Shown one piece after another: positions 1 through 10,832 of a DNA stretch of 64,000 nt. Below the pieces are notes generated by a model. That model saw only the letters and a program-made list of their open reading frames with translations, ran no database searches and was not told where the DNA came from. Made by a program: the position numbers and the translations under genes. Within the stretch, counting starts at the first letter, position 1. Every line of letters begins with the position of its first letter. The stretch lies in the NCBI GenBank assembly GCA_007115705.1, contig QXEO01000413.1, positions 1,054,001-1,118,000 of the forward strand, given 5' to 3'. The DNA comes from Dactylis glomerata (lineage: Eukaryota > Streptophyta > Magnoliopsida > Poales > Poaceae).

Positions 1-745
1 ACACATCTGCAGAGTGTAAAAGGATGTGACATGTTACCCCTTGTTCCGGGAAGGAGCTGCGAACGCCGCAGGAAAGGTGCTCTCAAGGCACTAATACCCT
101 GTGTTGGCTGTTGGGCATAGTTTTCATAAGTAAAAGCAATCTTTCAAGAAACTTTGATAAAACCTTGCATTGGCCTACGACTCTTTTGGGTCCATGGCTT
201 TAGTTAGTGCATATCACACAACTTCTTTCTAAAGAAACTTGCTGGGTAACGCTCGTTACTCACCCCAATCTCTTAAACCCTTGCTAGACTATGAAGAGTT
301 AGATGGAAGGCAACCCAAGGAGGCAACCTCAAGACATTGAAGATGAAGATGAAGCATTCTACCAACGTCATGATTATCAGCGGAGCCTACAATTGTGTGA
401 AGCTTGGAGAAAAACTAGAATAGGGTTAGAAAGGAACCAGTTTCCTATTCCTAGAACCTAAGTAGCTAGGATATTTCTCTAGCTAACCAACTGCATTAGT
501 TGTAGTTTAGTTTAGTCTTCCTTGTTTCTTTCTCGTTTGTAGTCGCCGGGACTAAACCTCTACCTATTGAGGAGGTTCTGAAGATCTTCTGTATGCTGAA
601 AATTGTAATCCTACAGATATACCGTGGACCTGCGATGTTTCTGTTGTACCACTCTGATGGATGTAATACTAGTGAGACAGTGTTTCATTAGTGTTATGTC
701 AACGACTTGCATACTACACATGCAGTGGTATACCGGGTCACCACA
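1..745 (+). repeat. Element F: 3' part of its 5' LTR
   Basis: This stretch matches 16769-17515 with about ten differences by eye, mostly transitions, and both copies end in CACCACA. It is followed two bases later by a tRNA-iMet-type primer site, so it is the end of a 5' LTR whose beginning lies left of the window. A divergence near 1.3% suggests insertion roughly half a million years ago at the usual grass rate of 1.3e-8 per site per year. No gene is visible in it. Confidence 0.88.
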
Positions 746-747
746 GC

Positions 748-759
748 TGGTATCAGAGC
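748..759 (+). promoter_or_regulatory. Primer binding site of F (tRNA-iMet type)
   Basis: TGGTATCAGAGC, the standard plant initiator-tRNA-Met primer sequence, begins two bases after the LTR end. The other primer sites in this window are of different types. Confidence 0.95.
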
Positions 760-3473
760 AAACGCTTTGACCCTAGGATTAAAACCCTTTAATAGGAGAC
801 CTGTAGGTTTGGTAGTGACTATAGGAAGCCTTCTTATCTAAACCAATTCTTCTTAAGACTTGAGATGGATATTCAACAAAAGAATAATCCTGACACACTC
901 GAGTCAAATGTTCTTACCTGTATTCTTAAGTGAAGTTAGATATCTTGTTCCATACCATAGATAGATGACATCATTAGAGCCTTACATAAAGGATGTAAGT
1001 GGATCACATTTGGTATACAATACATGGTAGTCCAAAGAGAGGATACAACCGGAATGGGAATTATCCTATTGGAAGAAGTATACCAAGGGCATTTTGTTAA
1101 ACTTAAGTCATCCGAAACTATAGCAGGGTGATGTTAAGTGGTGAAGTGAAGCTATATGAGGTAGTAGGCCTCAGGTTTTAGTCCTGTATATGGATACTCA
1201 AGAATGCCATATACAAGTAAGATGTACTGGCAGTATAAAAACCTTAATCATGTTAGGTTCATCTGGGAATCTTTACATGATGGAGTAGAACTTTATAGTA
1301 GACCAACAATTTCAAGCTGAGGAGGTAGATACTCAACGAGAAATGGTGACTGAAATGTCAAATTATGGCAAATGTACCAAAACCATAGTCTTTAGTTGGA
1401 GAAGTTTGATCAAAGCACAATGGAGAAACTCTATAAAAGTTATGGAGTTATGGGAACCATGTCTGGTGAAGAAGTAAAATGCAAAGGAATACATAAAGTT
1501 TTGAGAGACATTGTGAGATTCATCTTCAATAGGACAGAAGGTAAGCTAGAAGTGGCAGTCCTAAAGGATTATGAATCCATTAGAATGGTTTCCAAACCCC
1601 TTTGCTCAAACTTATCCACTTGCAATTGGACAATTGGAGTAAATATTGAGATAAAGAGTAGTAGTCCACCACTACGTGCAATATAGCACAATATAAACCT
1701 ATATTATTTGGTGCTATAAGGTACACATCTAAGCCTGAATTCTAGAGATGTTTTACTTACTTGCTATCTCACAGGCTTATGATGATGTATGTTGCTTGCA
1801 CAAATTTGGATTTTCTTGGATTTTGTTGTGTGACTAGATCTATGCATGAAGTTGGACTTTGATGTGCAAGTGCATGTTGCATCATCGAGTTCTTACTTGA
1901 TGTTATAGTTCTAGTTGGTTAAGGGATTCGTGTGAGGGAGATACGAATTCTTAAGGCAATCAAGCTAGAAGATGAAGAATCACCAGATGAACGAAGCCAA
2001 AAGAAGGAAGCTCCAGTGATACTTTGAAGAAAGATTAGAAGGATCCACAGCTAGTATAGTAAAACAACAGAAAAGTTGGAATTTATTAACACTCTAGTTC
2101 TTAAAACAATAGAGGTAACCCTAGATTACTGAATAGAACCACTAATTAGGTAACCGCAGTTGAGTTTAAGGTACCTGAGCTCGTTGCTATGCAGCCTTGG
2201 TTATGCTTAGTACATCACGGGTTGATTGAGGTGTTGTGATACCGATGATCCATTCCGGTATTGCCTGCTGCTTTATTCAGCCTGGGAGTGGTAACCCTAG
2301 TAACCCTCATTGATAGCGTGACTAAGACACATAACATCTCTGTATAACATTGATCCCTAGTCCCGAAATCTTGAATTGTTGATTGGTGGTTAAGACTTTA
2401 GCAATATCTTTCCTTATCTTAGAGTTGTAGTCTTTGTCTACGGACCAAGACTTGTGAGGTTTCAAGTTAACAATGGTTGGTTGAATCCATTGGTTCATTT
2501 ATAGCCTTGTTACTTCATATTTTGTTCAACTTATACAAATGCCTGTCGTGGATGTCCTCCGGTACAGGAGAAACTCTGCCGGATTTCTCCCGTGGCTTTG
2601 TATCTAACCTACCCTCTGAATTAGGGTAGATATCGATGGGAAAACCCAATTCTCATCAACCTTGAGAACTTTTGGGTAAGTACATGCATCCAAAAGTGGA
2701 ACAGAAGACCTACCTAAATACACAATCGAAGAATTCGTACCGGATATCCATAATTGTGTGGGTACACCGCAGATTTCTTCAAAAAACCATTAGAAAGACG
2801 TAGTAGAAAGACCGACTAAGATGTATAGTTTAACCATGGACTTCTAACGGTTAGAAGATAATATGTTCAAAGGCCATTACAAAAGTATAAGGGGAGAGTC
2901 CAGGAAACTTAAAAGTGTTGAAAGTTGGATGAAGTATGTCGGAAGTAAATTATTTCCAGGAATTGTCGTAACCCTATGGAATTCGGCAAAGGAGTGAGAT
3001 GATTTTGACCATAATCACACCAGGTATGAACCGCAGCTGGTATCATGAACCGCACCTGGAGAAGATTGATATTAGAGTTTACCATAGTCTTGAGCCTAGA
3101 AGACCAAATAAGATCGATAATGGTGGATCAGAAAACTTGAATGGATACACTACATGTGTTTAATCCATTTGTAGGGGGGTAAAACCAAGAGCCAATTAGG
3201 AAAATATGTTGGAACAACTAGTAGGACTCTATAAGTCATGGAAGGTGTTGAAGACATGGATAATCCAGGAGAAGGACCAAGAAGAGACCAAGATGATTGA
3301 ATTCAAGTGACTATTGTTCGGAGTTAGACAACAGAAGATTCGAGGAACACTCTGGACAAAGTATATCATCTATATCCCAATTAGTTGGTGAAGGAACTAC
3401 AAGACATATGCTACCAACAACAAGATTGTTCAGCAACGTATGAGAGCGAAAACTTCGGGATGAAGTTTAGTTT

Positions 3474-3486
3474 AAGGAGGGGAGAC
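3474..3486 (+). promoter_or_regulatory. Polypurine tract of F
   Basis: AAGGAGGGGAGAC stands directly before the LTR start TGTAATATCC. This is the plus-strand DNA priming site and fixes the 5' edge of the 3' LTR. Confidence 0.88.
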
Positions 3487-4312
3487 TGTAATATCCCAGG
3501 ATTAGAGGTTATAAAATAGAGGCAACAGATGTGTGCATTGCATTGCATGCATAGAAAATCTGGGTAATTTTCGCGCATTTAAATAAAACATGTCAAAGTG
3601 ATTGGAGTTTCACTTGAGTTGATGGAATTGAAGTAGCTCATCAACTGAAGCGCGATAAACTTCAATATGACCTTTGTTAAAAACCTTGTTTTGGGTAGTG
3701 ACAGTTACAACAACTAAAAGAGAGTTAAGTCAGGTAAAACTAAAATGCTTAACACACCATTTTAGGACCAAATATATATTCTCACCAAGATCATCATGGT
3801 ATTCTTTAAACCCTACTTCTTTCATGCTAAAAAAGCCAACACAAGTCTTATTCTTAAAACATGATCTATTCTATATTCTTATATCCTAATCTAGTGAGAC
3901 CAAATATGAGAAATGGAAAGGTTAACTCAATGCCAGTTTGATTATAAGATTTACCTCAGTTCTAGGAGAGATAGATTAAGAACATTAGAGCCATTCCTAT
4001 AAAGGTCAACTAGGAGACTTTAGACATTACTCAAATTCTAATTAGGACAAGACATTTGATATAGGGGAGATTACATCATAAACCCTAACTCTGGTCTAGA
4101 CTAGAACCATACTTAGGTAGTATATCCAATACTTAGACTTATGAAGTTATGAAGTGGAGTAGATCCTATATGAACCACAAAGAGGAGATTATATCTTTAA
4201 TCTCAGAAGGTTGATACAACCTAGAATAAATCCTTGATAGAGGGAGTTGATGAAGGAAATATGATCATGTCAAGTACATGATTATGCTGGCTGATGAAGA
4301 TAATTAGGTTAG
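3487..4312 (+). repeat. Element F 3' LTR, left part
   Basis: The LTR starts with TGTAATATCCCAGG after the purine tract and is interrupted at 4312 by element A. GTTAG (4308-4312) is repeated at 12505-12509 as A's target-site duplication. The LTR resumes at 12510. No gene is seen here; small open frames are not conserved. Confidence 0.85.
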
Positions 4313-5985
4313 TGCTGAACCCTTGTAGATGTGGAGCAGACTGTCCTTGTGCGTGGTGAATATCCAGCCCGTTGGGAACCCCAAGAGGAAGGTATGATGA
4401 GTATAGCAGCTAGTTTTCCCTCAGTTAAGAAACCAAGGTTTAATATCGGTCAGGAGAGGAGAGACAATGACGACTGAAGGTGATGCGGACTGGCTTAGTA
4501 ACACTCCAACAAGGGCGACGTTTAACGATACTTGTTGACTCGTCTTAGGCCAGTAGCAACACGGAACCTGCACACACACAAACAAATACTTTGTCCCCAA
4601 CTTGCGATGAGGTTGTCAATCTCACCGGTTTGCTTGAAACAAAGGTTATGAGCGTATCGAGTGGAAAACAATATAGTATGCGAGTAAAGTAAACAGTACG
4701 AGTAAAGTAAACAGGTGATAGCAATATGATGGAAATAGGATCGGGGTCCACAGTTCACTAGTGGTGTCTCTCCATAGATAAAATAACACATGCTGGGTAA
4801 ACAAATTACAGTTGGGCAATTGATAGAATAAAGATAACGTGATATGTCAAGAAGATCACTATGAGATTTACTCTGGGCATTACAACAAAATACATAGACC
4901 GCCATCCAACTGCATCTATGACTAATAATCCACTCCCGGGGATATCAATCCGAACACCCTAGAAGTATTAAGTTGCGAACAACAGATAATTGCATTAAGC
5001 AAAGTGTGTAATGTAAACAAAGCATATGCCCTTGAGCATATGAATGTTGTTTTCTCCCTAGTAGCAACAGCACATCTACCACCTTAGAGGTTTCTGTCAC
5101 TCCCCCAGGTGAAATAGAGGCATGAACCCACTATCGAGCATAAATACCCCCTCTTGGAGTCACTAGCAACTACTCGGCCAAGATAGCTACTAACAACGGA
5201 GAGCATGCAAGATCATAAACAACATAGAGATAACAAGAGATATAATTCAGTACAACAACTTAATCATAAACACCAATATTCATCGGATCCCAACAAACCA
5301 AACATGTAGAATTACATAACGGTGATCTCAATCATGTATGGCAGCTCATGAGATCTAAACATGAAGCACATAGTGGAGAAGACAACCATCTAGCTACTGC
5401 TATGGATCCATAGTCCAAGGTAGACTACTCACTCATCGCTCCGGAGGCAAGCATGGCGATGAAGAAGACCTCCGGTGGCGATTCCCCTCTCCGGCAGGGT
5501 GCCGGGAAGAACTTCTGGACCCTCCCGATCTTCGGGTCGACGGCGGCGGCGGATCGCGATGTGTTCTGGAAATCTGATCGGGTACTTAGGTTTTTCTCGT
5601 CGGGGGGTCTTTATAGGCGAAGGGGCGTTGTCAGAGGAGGGGCCAGGTGGCCACACACGGGGGTGGCGCGGGCCAGGGGCTGGCCGCGCCACCTGTGCGT
5701 GTGGGCCCCTGGTCCCTCGCCTCCTACTCTCCTTCGGATCTCTGGAAGCTTCCGGGTAAAATAAGACTTCAGGAACTTGTTTTGTCCAATTTTGAGAATA
5801 TTTCCTGTGTATCACTCTGGAACACAAAAACAGCAGAAAACAGGAAACTGGCACTGTGGCACTTCGTTAATAGGTTAGTTCCGGAAAATGCATAAAAATG
5901 CCACTAAGTGTAACGAAACAATAGGCAAATGGTGTAAAAACAAGCATGGAGCATCAAAAATTATAGATACGTTTGAGACGTATCA
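4313..5985 (-). repeat. Element A 3' LTR
   Basis: Nearly identical to 10833-12504. On the minus strand it begins with TGATACGTCTCAAACGTATC and ends GGTTCAGCA. A TATA box reads TATAAAG on the minus strand at 5609-5615. Long overlapping open frames in its GC-rich half (5429-5854 and its reverse) recur in other LTRs but look like composition effects. Confidence 0.92.
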
Positions 5986-8510
5986 AGCATCCCCAAGCTT
6001 AACTCCTGCTCGTCCTCGAGTAGGTAAGTGATAACAAAAGAATAATTTTTGAGGTGACATGCACCTACACAATCTTGATCATATATGTAAGCATTGGTGA
6101 GCTGGGATCAATAGAACTTAAAACATGGGCATGAAGATATAATCATGACAATAAGAACTTAGCAACCATGTTGTAAACATGCAAATGAACACAAACAAAA
6201 GATCATGAAAATGAAACAATGAAAGTCAAACGTGTGTTCAAATCATAAGGAAAAACATACAAAAGGTTTTCAGCTTGTCCTTCAAAGAGAGCAAAACATA
6301 AATGCATAGGACACCTTCAAGTTTAAGAGGGCGACTAGATACAAATAATTTAAGAACAAGTGAAACCAACAATATGAATCAATCAATGAACTTTGGGACA
6401 ATGCATATTACACTAAGAATGACAACTATGCTCTCTTAATGGTGCATAAAGAAAGAAGGTGGTGACTCAACATAAAAGTAAAAGAAAGGCCCTTCGCAGA
6501 GGGAAGCAGTGATTAAACATGTGCTAGAGCTTTTCATTTGTAAAACAGAGAGATAAAACTTGATTTTGAGAGGTGGTTGTCTTTGTCAACGACTGGCAAT
6601 GGGGTTCTTACTATCTTCCATACAAAAATGAAGCAAGTTTTTGAGAGAGAGATTGGCACTTTTGTGCTCTTTTATAAAGCTTTGCACTCCTCCCCACCTT
6701 TTTCCTTTCACATACCATGGTTAACCGATTCCATCGGGTGCCTACCAACATTCACATTCTTTGGAGGAGTGCCTTTTTTTCTATCTTTTTTTTCTCTTTT
6801 TTTTCTTCTTTTGGAATAAGCAATATGGAAGATAGCAAATCCGACCACTACGTCCCCATGAGCTGAAAACAGTGTCACAAAACGAGAGGTGTTTTGAAGG
6901 TTTTTGAAAGGTAGCACATGAATTTTTTTACTTTGGAATGGCTTACAAATACCATGCATAGGAATTTATAGTGGACACAATGACAAACTTGGTTTTTAGG
7001 AGTTGGATGCACGAGTAGAGCTCATACTCAGTACAAGGCGAGGGCTAGCAAAAGACTGGGAGCGACCAACTAAGAGAGCAATAATGGCCATAATCATGCA
7101 AAGCGACAAAGCGACATTAAAAGAAGCATAAGATGGCATCAAAAGTAAAAAACTAAATGATCATGAAGGCTATTGGCGACTTTGTAAGAGTCTAACATGT
7201 GTGAGCATGCGCTAAGTCAACCCAAATAAAGCATCAAGGAGAAAACCAAAATAATGCTTCCATACAATAAAAACAACGCATGATTTTTTCAAAGGCTCAT
7301 TAAGCAATCTCAGTTATTTGAGACAAGTCATGCTACAGCAAAACCACTAAGCATACTATCAAAAAGACATCAAGCATGACATGAAAAAGCCTAAGCCGGA
7401 GTCTACACAAGCTCCTTCTTGTACCACTATTTTGCACAAAGCTTTTTCTCTTTTCCAACACCATTTGAAATTTTTAAAGACACCTCTTTTGATGAAAACC
7501 AATAAAGATCAGAGGCAAAAATACACCTTGATGAAAAGATATGACAAGATCTGAACGCAAATCAAGGCGAAAATGAAAACCAAAAGCAGTAGCAGAAAAA
7601 GAAGAACGCTCGATGAATGATAAGAGTGAAAAACTGAGCGTTCTTTGCAAATGAAAACGAGTACATCTCCTCCAAAAGAAATTTGTTGGGGTCCAACCAT
7701 TTATTGCAGCAAACAAACAAACTAAACAAACTAAGAAAACTAAAACAACTGACGCTCCAAGAAAAACACATAGTGCATGAAGCAATAAAAATATAGTGTT
7801 TTGAAAGGTGACCTGATTTTTGCCGATGAAGAAGGTGTGCCTCGGGGGCATCCCCAAGCTTTGACGCTTGTACTTCTTGGATATTTCTTGGGGTGATGCA
7901 TGGGCATCCCCAAGCTTGAGCTTTTGTCCATTCTTCAACTCATCTCATCATTCTCCAATCCCTACACTTGAAAACTTCCTTCATACAAAACTAAACACAA
8001 ATCTATTAGCAACATTAGTGCAAGCATAACATATAATCAATCCTCTATTTGCTTCAGTTTTCAACTCAAAACCACCACATATATGGCAAATACTACTGTA
8101 GCAACTTCCCCAAAAGTTCCATGATCAAAAGAACTCAAAAGAAAGCGATAAAGTGGCAAACACAAATATTGGCAGAAATCTGTCAAAACTGAACAGCTGA
8201 CAAAGGTCGAATTTTTGAGGGATTTTCTGTTGCTCAAATCAAAAAGTGTTCAACTAAGAAAAGTTTGGATATAACCTGAGTCATATGAACAAGAAATCGC
8301 AGGTCCAAAAGATATACAGAGAATTTTCACGAATTTTTACGGTGCAGCACCGAAAACAGTTTCAGGACAGCAACATCCCCAAATCTTTACCTCACTCAAA
8401 TTAGAGGCTTCTCTTGGCACAAAAACGAAACAAAAAAGATAAGGAGCGGTCATTACAGTAGTAATGACTTCCAAGACTCAAATAAAATAAAAAGTACTGA
8501 AAAGAAAACA
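5986..8510 (-). other. Element A 3' non-coding module with purine-tract repeats
   Basis: This 2.5-kb stretch between the post-ORF hairpins and the 3' LTR is non-coding. It is shared with B, C, D, E and, in part, I. On the minus strand the polypurine tract AAGCTTGGGGATGC (5986-6000) adjoins the LTR. Two further copies of the motif lie at about 7845-7858 and 7905-7918. The segment 6515-6970 is the alpha cassette, shared only with I. An open frame of about 154 codons (7474-7938) has no ATG start and is broken in I. Confidence 0.75.
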
Positions 8511-8559
8511 TTGGGTTATCTCCCAAGAGTGCTTTTCTTTGACGCCTTTGAGCTAGGCG
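8511..8559 (-). other. Tandem RNA hairpins after the stop codon (A)
   Basis: On the minus strand, about 15 bases after the stop, hairpin 1 (8543-8559) pairs CGCCT with AGGCG around a 7-nt loop. Hairpin 2 (8511-8526) pairs TTGGG with CCCAA around AGATAA. The same pair follows the ORFs of B, D and E. Hairpin 1 is kept in I with a compensatory base-pair change. The role is unknown; possibilities are packaging, dimerisation, 3' processing or translation. Confidence 0.6.
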
Positions 8560-8573
8560 CAGAAAATTGCGAA

Positions 8574-9179
8574 TCAAGTAATATCAAGTGATGAAGCATC
8601 AAGCTCATAATTTGCTCTAAGAATAGAGTCAAAAAGCAATTTCTTTCTTTTCCTAGGGAAGTGTTCCATACCTTTCTTAAGTGGGAATTGATATTTGATA
8701 GTGCCTTCCCTCATATCAATAATAGCACCTACAGTTCGAAGAAAGGGTCTTCCCAAAATAATAGGACATGAAGCATGGCATTCAACGTCCATAACAAGAA
8801 AATCAACGGGAACAAGGTTATTGTTAACCACAATAAGAACATCATTAATCCTTCCCAAAGGTTTCTTCTTAGCAACATCAGTAATAGGAACATCAAAATA
8901 ACACTTTTCAAGCGGTGGTAAATCAAGCATGTCATAAATCTTTCTAGGCATGATAGAAATACTAGCACCTAGATCACATAAAGCATGGCAATCATAACCA
9001 TTAACATGCATATCAATGATGGGTTCCCAACCATCTTCTAACTTCTTGGGAACAGAGGCTTTTTGCTTCAACTTTTCATCCCTAATTTTTATGAGAGCAT
9101 TGGTAATATGCTTAGTAAAAGCAATATTTAAAGAACTAGCATTGGGAGTCAAAGCAAGCTTTTGCAAGAACAAAATTAC
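8574..9179 (-). CDS. Retropepsin-like aspartic protease of element A (in frame after gag stop)
   Basis: About 200 codons follow the gag UAA stop in the same frame, so the protein would come from stop readthrough or the stop is a mutation. There is no ATG at its start; the first codons after the stop are GTA, ATT and TTG. The retropepsin signature is present: an ALCDLGASISIMP motif with the catalytic Asp in DLGAS, then the second-lobe ILGRPFL motif about 80 residues on. This is typical of Athila-lineage protease. The role would be Gag maturation in the virus-like particle. The C-terminus ends SLDIT, as in E, and similar to B and D. No RT domain follows, so the polyprotein ends here. The function as a readthrough product is inferred. 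Confidence 0.72.
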   Translation of the reverse strand, partial: VILFLQKLALTPNASSLNIAFTKHITNALIKIRDEKLKQKASVPKKLEDGWEPIIDMHVNGYDCHALCDLGASISIMPRKIYDMLDLPPLEKCYFDVPITDVAKKKPLGRINDVLIVVNNNLVPVDFLVMDVECHASCPIILGRPFLRTVGAIIDMREGTIKYQFPLKKGMEHFPRKRKKLLFDSILRANYELDASSLDIT

Positions 9180-10637
9180 TTAAGATATATTGCAGCCATC
9201 AACATCAAAATCATTAAAAGAAGTAGAGCTATCATCTCCCACACTCTGAAAAAATTTAGCACTCTTTTGAGAAAAAGTTTTGGCAGTTTTAGGCTTTTTA
9301 ACACAAGGAGCGGGAGTTTTCTCTACACCAATCAAAGTAAGAGGATTGCTACCAGTAGGAGCAACATCATTAGAGGTAGTAATAGTACATACCTTCATCT
9401 CTCTAGCCATCTCATCTTCTCTTTCCCACCTGGCATGCAATTCCGCTAACAATCTAATATTTTCATCAATTCCAACTTGGATAGCATTAGCGGTAGCAAA
9501 AACATTGTTCTCTTTCACATCATTAGGCAACACTTTTAATTTCAGAAGTTCAACATCATGAGCAAGGCTGTCAACTTTAGAAGCAAGAATATCAATTTTG
9601 CCTAACTTTTCCTCAACAGACTTGTTAAAAGCAGTTTGCTTACCGATGAAGTCCTTGAGCATTACCTCAAGCTCGGAGGGCGCGGCCCTAGTGTTGTTGT
9701 AGGAATTACCATAAGAGTTACCATAACCATTACCATTGGTAGAAGGATACGGCCTATAATTGTTACTAGCAAAATTGTTCCTATAAGCATTGTTGTTAAA
9801 ATTGTTGTTTCTAATGAAATTAACATCAACATGCTCTTCTTGAGCAACCAGAGAGGCCAAAGGAACATTATTAGGATCAACATGGGTCCTATCATTAGCA
9901 AGCATAGCCATAATGGTATCAATCTTATCATTCAAGGAAGAGGTTTCCTCAACATAATTTACCTTCTTACCTTGTGGAGCTCTCTCAGTGTGCCATTCAG
10001 AATAATTTACCATCATGTTGTCGAGTAGCTTCGATGCGGCGCCCAAGGTAAGGGACATAAAAGTGCCTCCAGCAGCTGAATCAAGTAGGTTTCTTGAAGA
10101 AAACTTCAGTCCTGCATAAAAAGTTTGGATAATCATCCAAGTAGTCAGTCCATGAGTGGGGCAATTCTTTATCATAGATTTCATTCTTTCCCAAGCTTGA
10201 GCAACATGTTCATTATCAAACTGAGTAAACTTCATAATATTGCTACGCAACGATATAATCTTAGTAGGAGGATAGTATCTACCAATAAAAGCATCCTTAC
10301 ACTTAGCCCATGAATCAATACTATTCTTAGTCAAAGACAGCAACCAATCTTTAGCTTTTCCTCTTAAAGAAAAAGGAAACAACTTGAGCTTAATAATATC
10401 ACTATCAACATCCTTATATTTCTGCATCTCACATAGCTCAACAAAATTGTTGAGATGAGCTGCGGCATCTTCAGTACTAGCACCAGAAAATTGCTCTTTC
10501 ATAACAAGGTTCAATAAAGTAGGCTTAATCTCATAAAAGTTTGCAGCAGGAATAGGTGGTGCAATAGGAGTGCAGATAAAATCACTATTGTTCGTGCTAG
10601 TGAAGTCACACAACTTGGTGTTTTCAGGATTGGCCAT
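9180..10637 (-). CDS. gag: Gag capsid/nucleocapsid protein of element A
   Basis: 485 codons start at the ATG at 10637 (MANPENTKL...). An 11-codon upstream extension lacks an ATG. The Retrotrans_gag-type core spans roughly residues 50-215, with FSGASTEDAAAHLNNF near its start and a WERMKSMI...FYAGL segment later. An Asn-rich linker (about residues 290-330) follows, then a region with heptad-like Leu/Val spacing. No CCHC knuckle is visible. Gag assembles the cytoplasmic particle that packages element RNA. It is intact over its length and ends at UAA 9180-9182, in frame with the protease. It may be able to serve sister elements that lack Gag; that is inference. Confidence 0.88.
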   Translation of the reverse strand: MANPENTKLCDFTSTNNSDFICTPIAPPIPAANFYEIKPTLLNLVMKEQFSGASTEDAAAHLNNFVELCEMQKYKDVDSDIIKLKLFPFSLRGKAKDWLLSLTKNSIDSWAKCKDAFIGRYYPPTKIISLRSNIMKFTQFDNEHVAQAWERMKSMIKNCPTHGLTTWMIIQTFYAGLKFSSRNLLDSAAGGTFMSLTLGAASKLLDNMMVNYSEWHTERAPQGKKVNYVEETSSLNDKIDTIMAMLANDRTHVDPNNVPLASLVAQEEHVDVNFIRNNNFNNNAYRNNFASNNYRPYPSTNGNGYGNSYGNSYNNTRAAPSELEVMLKDFIGKQTAFNKSVEEKLGKIDILASKVDSLAHDVELLKLKVLPNDVKENNVFATANAIQVGIDENIRLLAELHARWEREDEMAREMKVCTITTSNDVAPTGSNPLTLIGVEKTPAPCVKKPKTAKTFSQKSAKFFQSVGDDSSTSFNDFDVDGCNIS

Positions 10638-10804
10638 TTGAGCAAAACAAAAGTAAACAAGTAAAAACAACTACCAAGGATTCTAAATTTTTTGGGTTTT
10701 TGATAAAAAGCAATGCAGGTAAAATAAATAAAGTAAAGCAAAACAATAAAACAAAGTAAAGAATGTGTGTGCGAAGAACTCCCCTCGCAGAAGTCTTCTC
10801 TTCC

Positions 10805-10822
10805 TCCCCGGCAACAGCGCCA
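10805..10822 (-). promoter_or_regulatory. Primer binding site of A (tRNA-Asp type)
   Basis: On the minus strand TGGCGCTGTTGCCGGGGA is complementary to the plant tRNA-Asp 3' end with one mismatch. It lies 10 nt from the LTR end (10833), a gap also seen in B, E and I (11 nt in D). Confidence 0.85.
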
Positions 10823-10832
10823 AAAAAAAGCT

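Larger units (their letters stand above)
746..3486 (+). mobile_element. Element F internal region, LARD-like, no pol
   Basis: Between the primer site and the polypurine tract there are only 2.7 kb, with stops in every frame and no Gag, protease, reverse transcriptase or integrase motif. The longest open stretch (about 1420-1686, about 89 codons from its first ATG) resembles nothing I know. The 3' edge, with 'acttcgggatgaagtttag' before the purine tract, resembles the end of pol in Tekay/Del chromoviruses, so F may be a deletion derivative of such an element. Long LTRs around a short non-coding interior are the definition of a LARD (the class of barley Sukkula). I cannot assign a family name. 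Any movement would need proteins supplied in trans. Confidence 0.72.

Noticed and set aside
1396..1686. 96-codon frame in the interior of F
   Set aside because: First codon is TTG, no recognisable domain and no second copy to compare; not enough to call a gene.
4522..4905. ~127-codon frame in the LTRs (also 11042, 37868, 43548) rich in Cys, Leu and Tyr
   Set aside because: AT-rich LTR sequence, repeated because the LTR is repeated; frameshifted or truncated in B, C and D.
5429..5854. Conserved ~141-codon open frame (and a 103-codon frame on the other strand) repeated in the LTRs of A, D and E
   Set aside because: It lies in GC-rich LTR sequence across the promoter, has no domain, both strands are open at once, and it is broken in B and C; it is a composition effect of repeated DNA.
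7474..7938. Shared ~154-codon frame in the 3' module (also 32899, 40171)
   Set aside because: Starts at TTG, not ATG, overlaps a second open frame, and element I has a 2-bp deletion in it; the DNA motif, not a protein, appears conserved.
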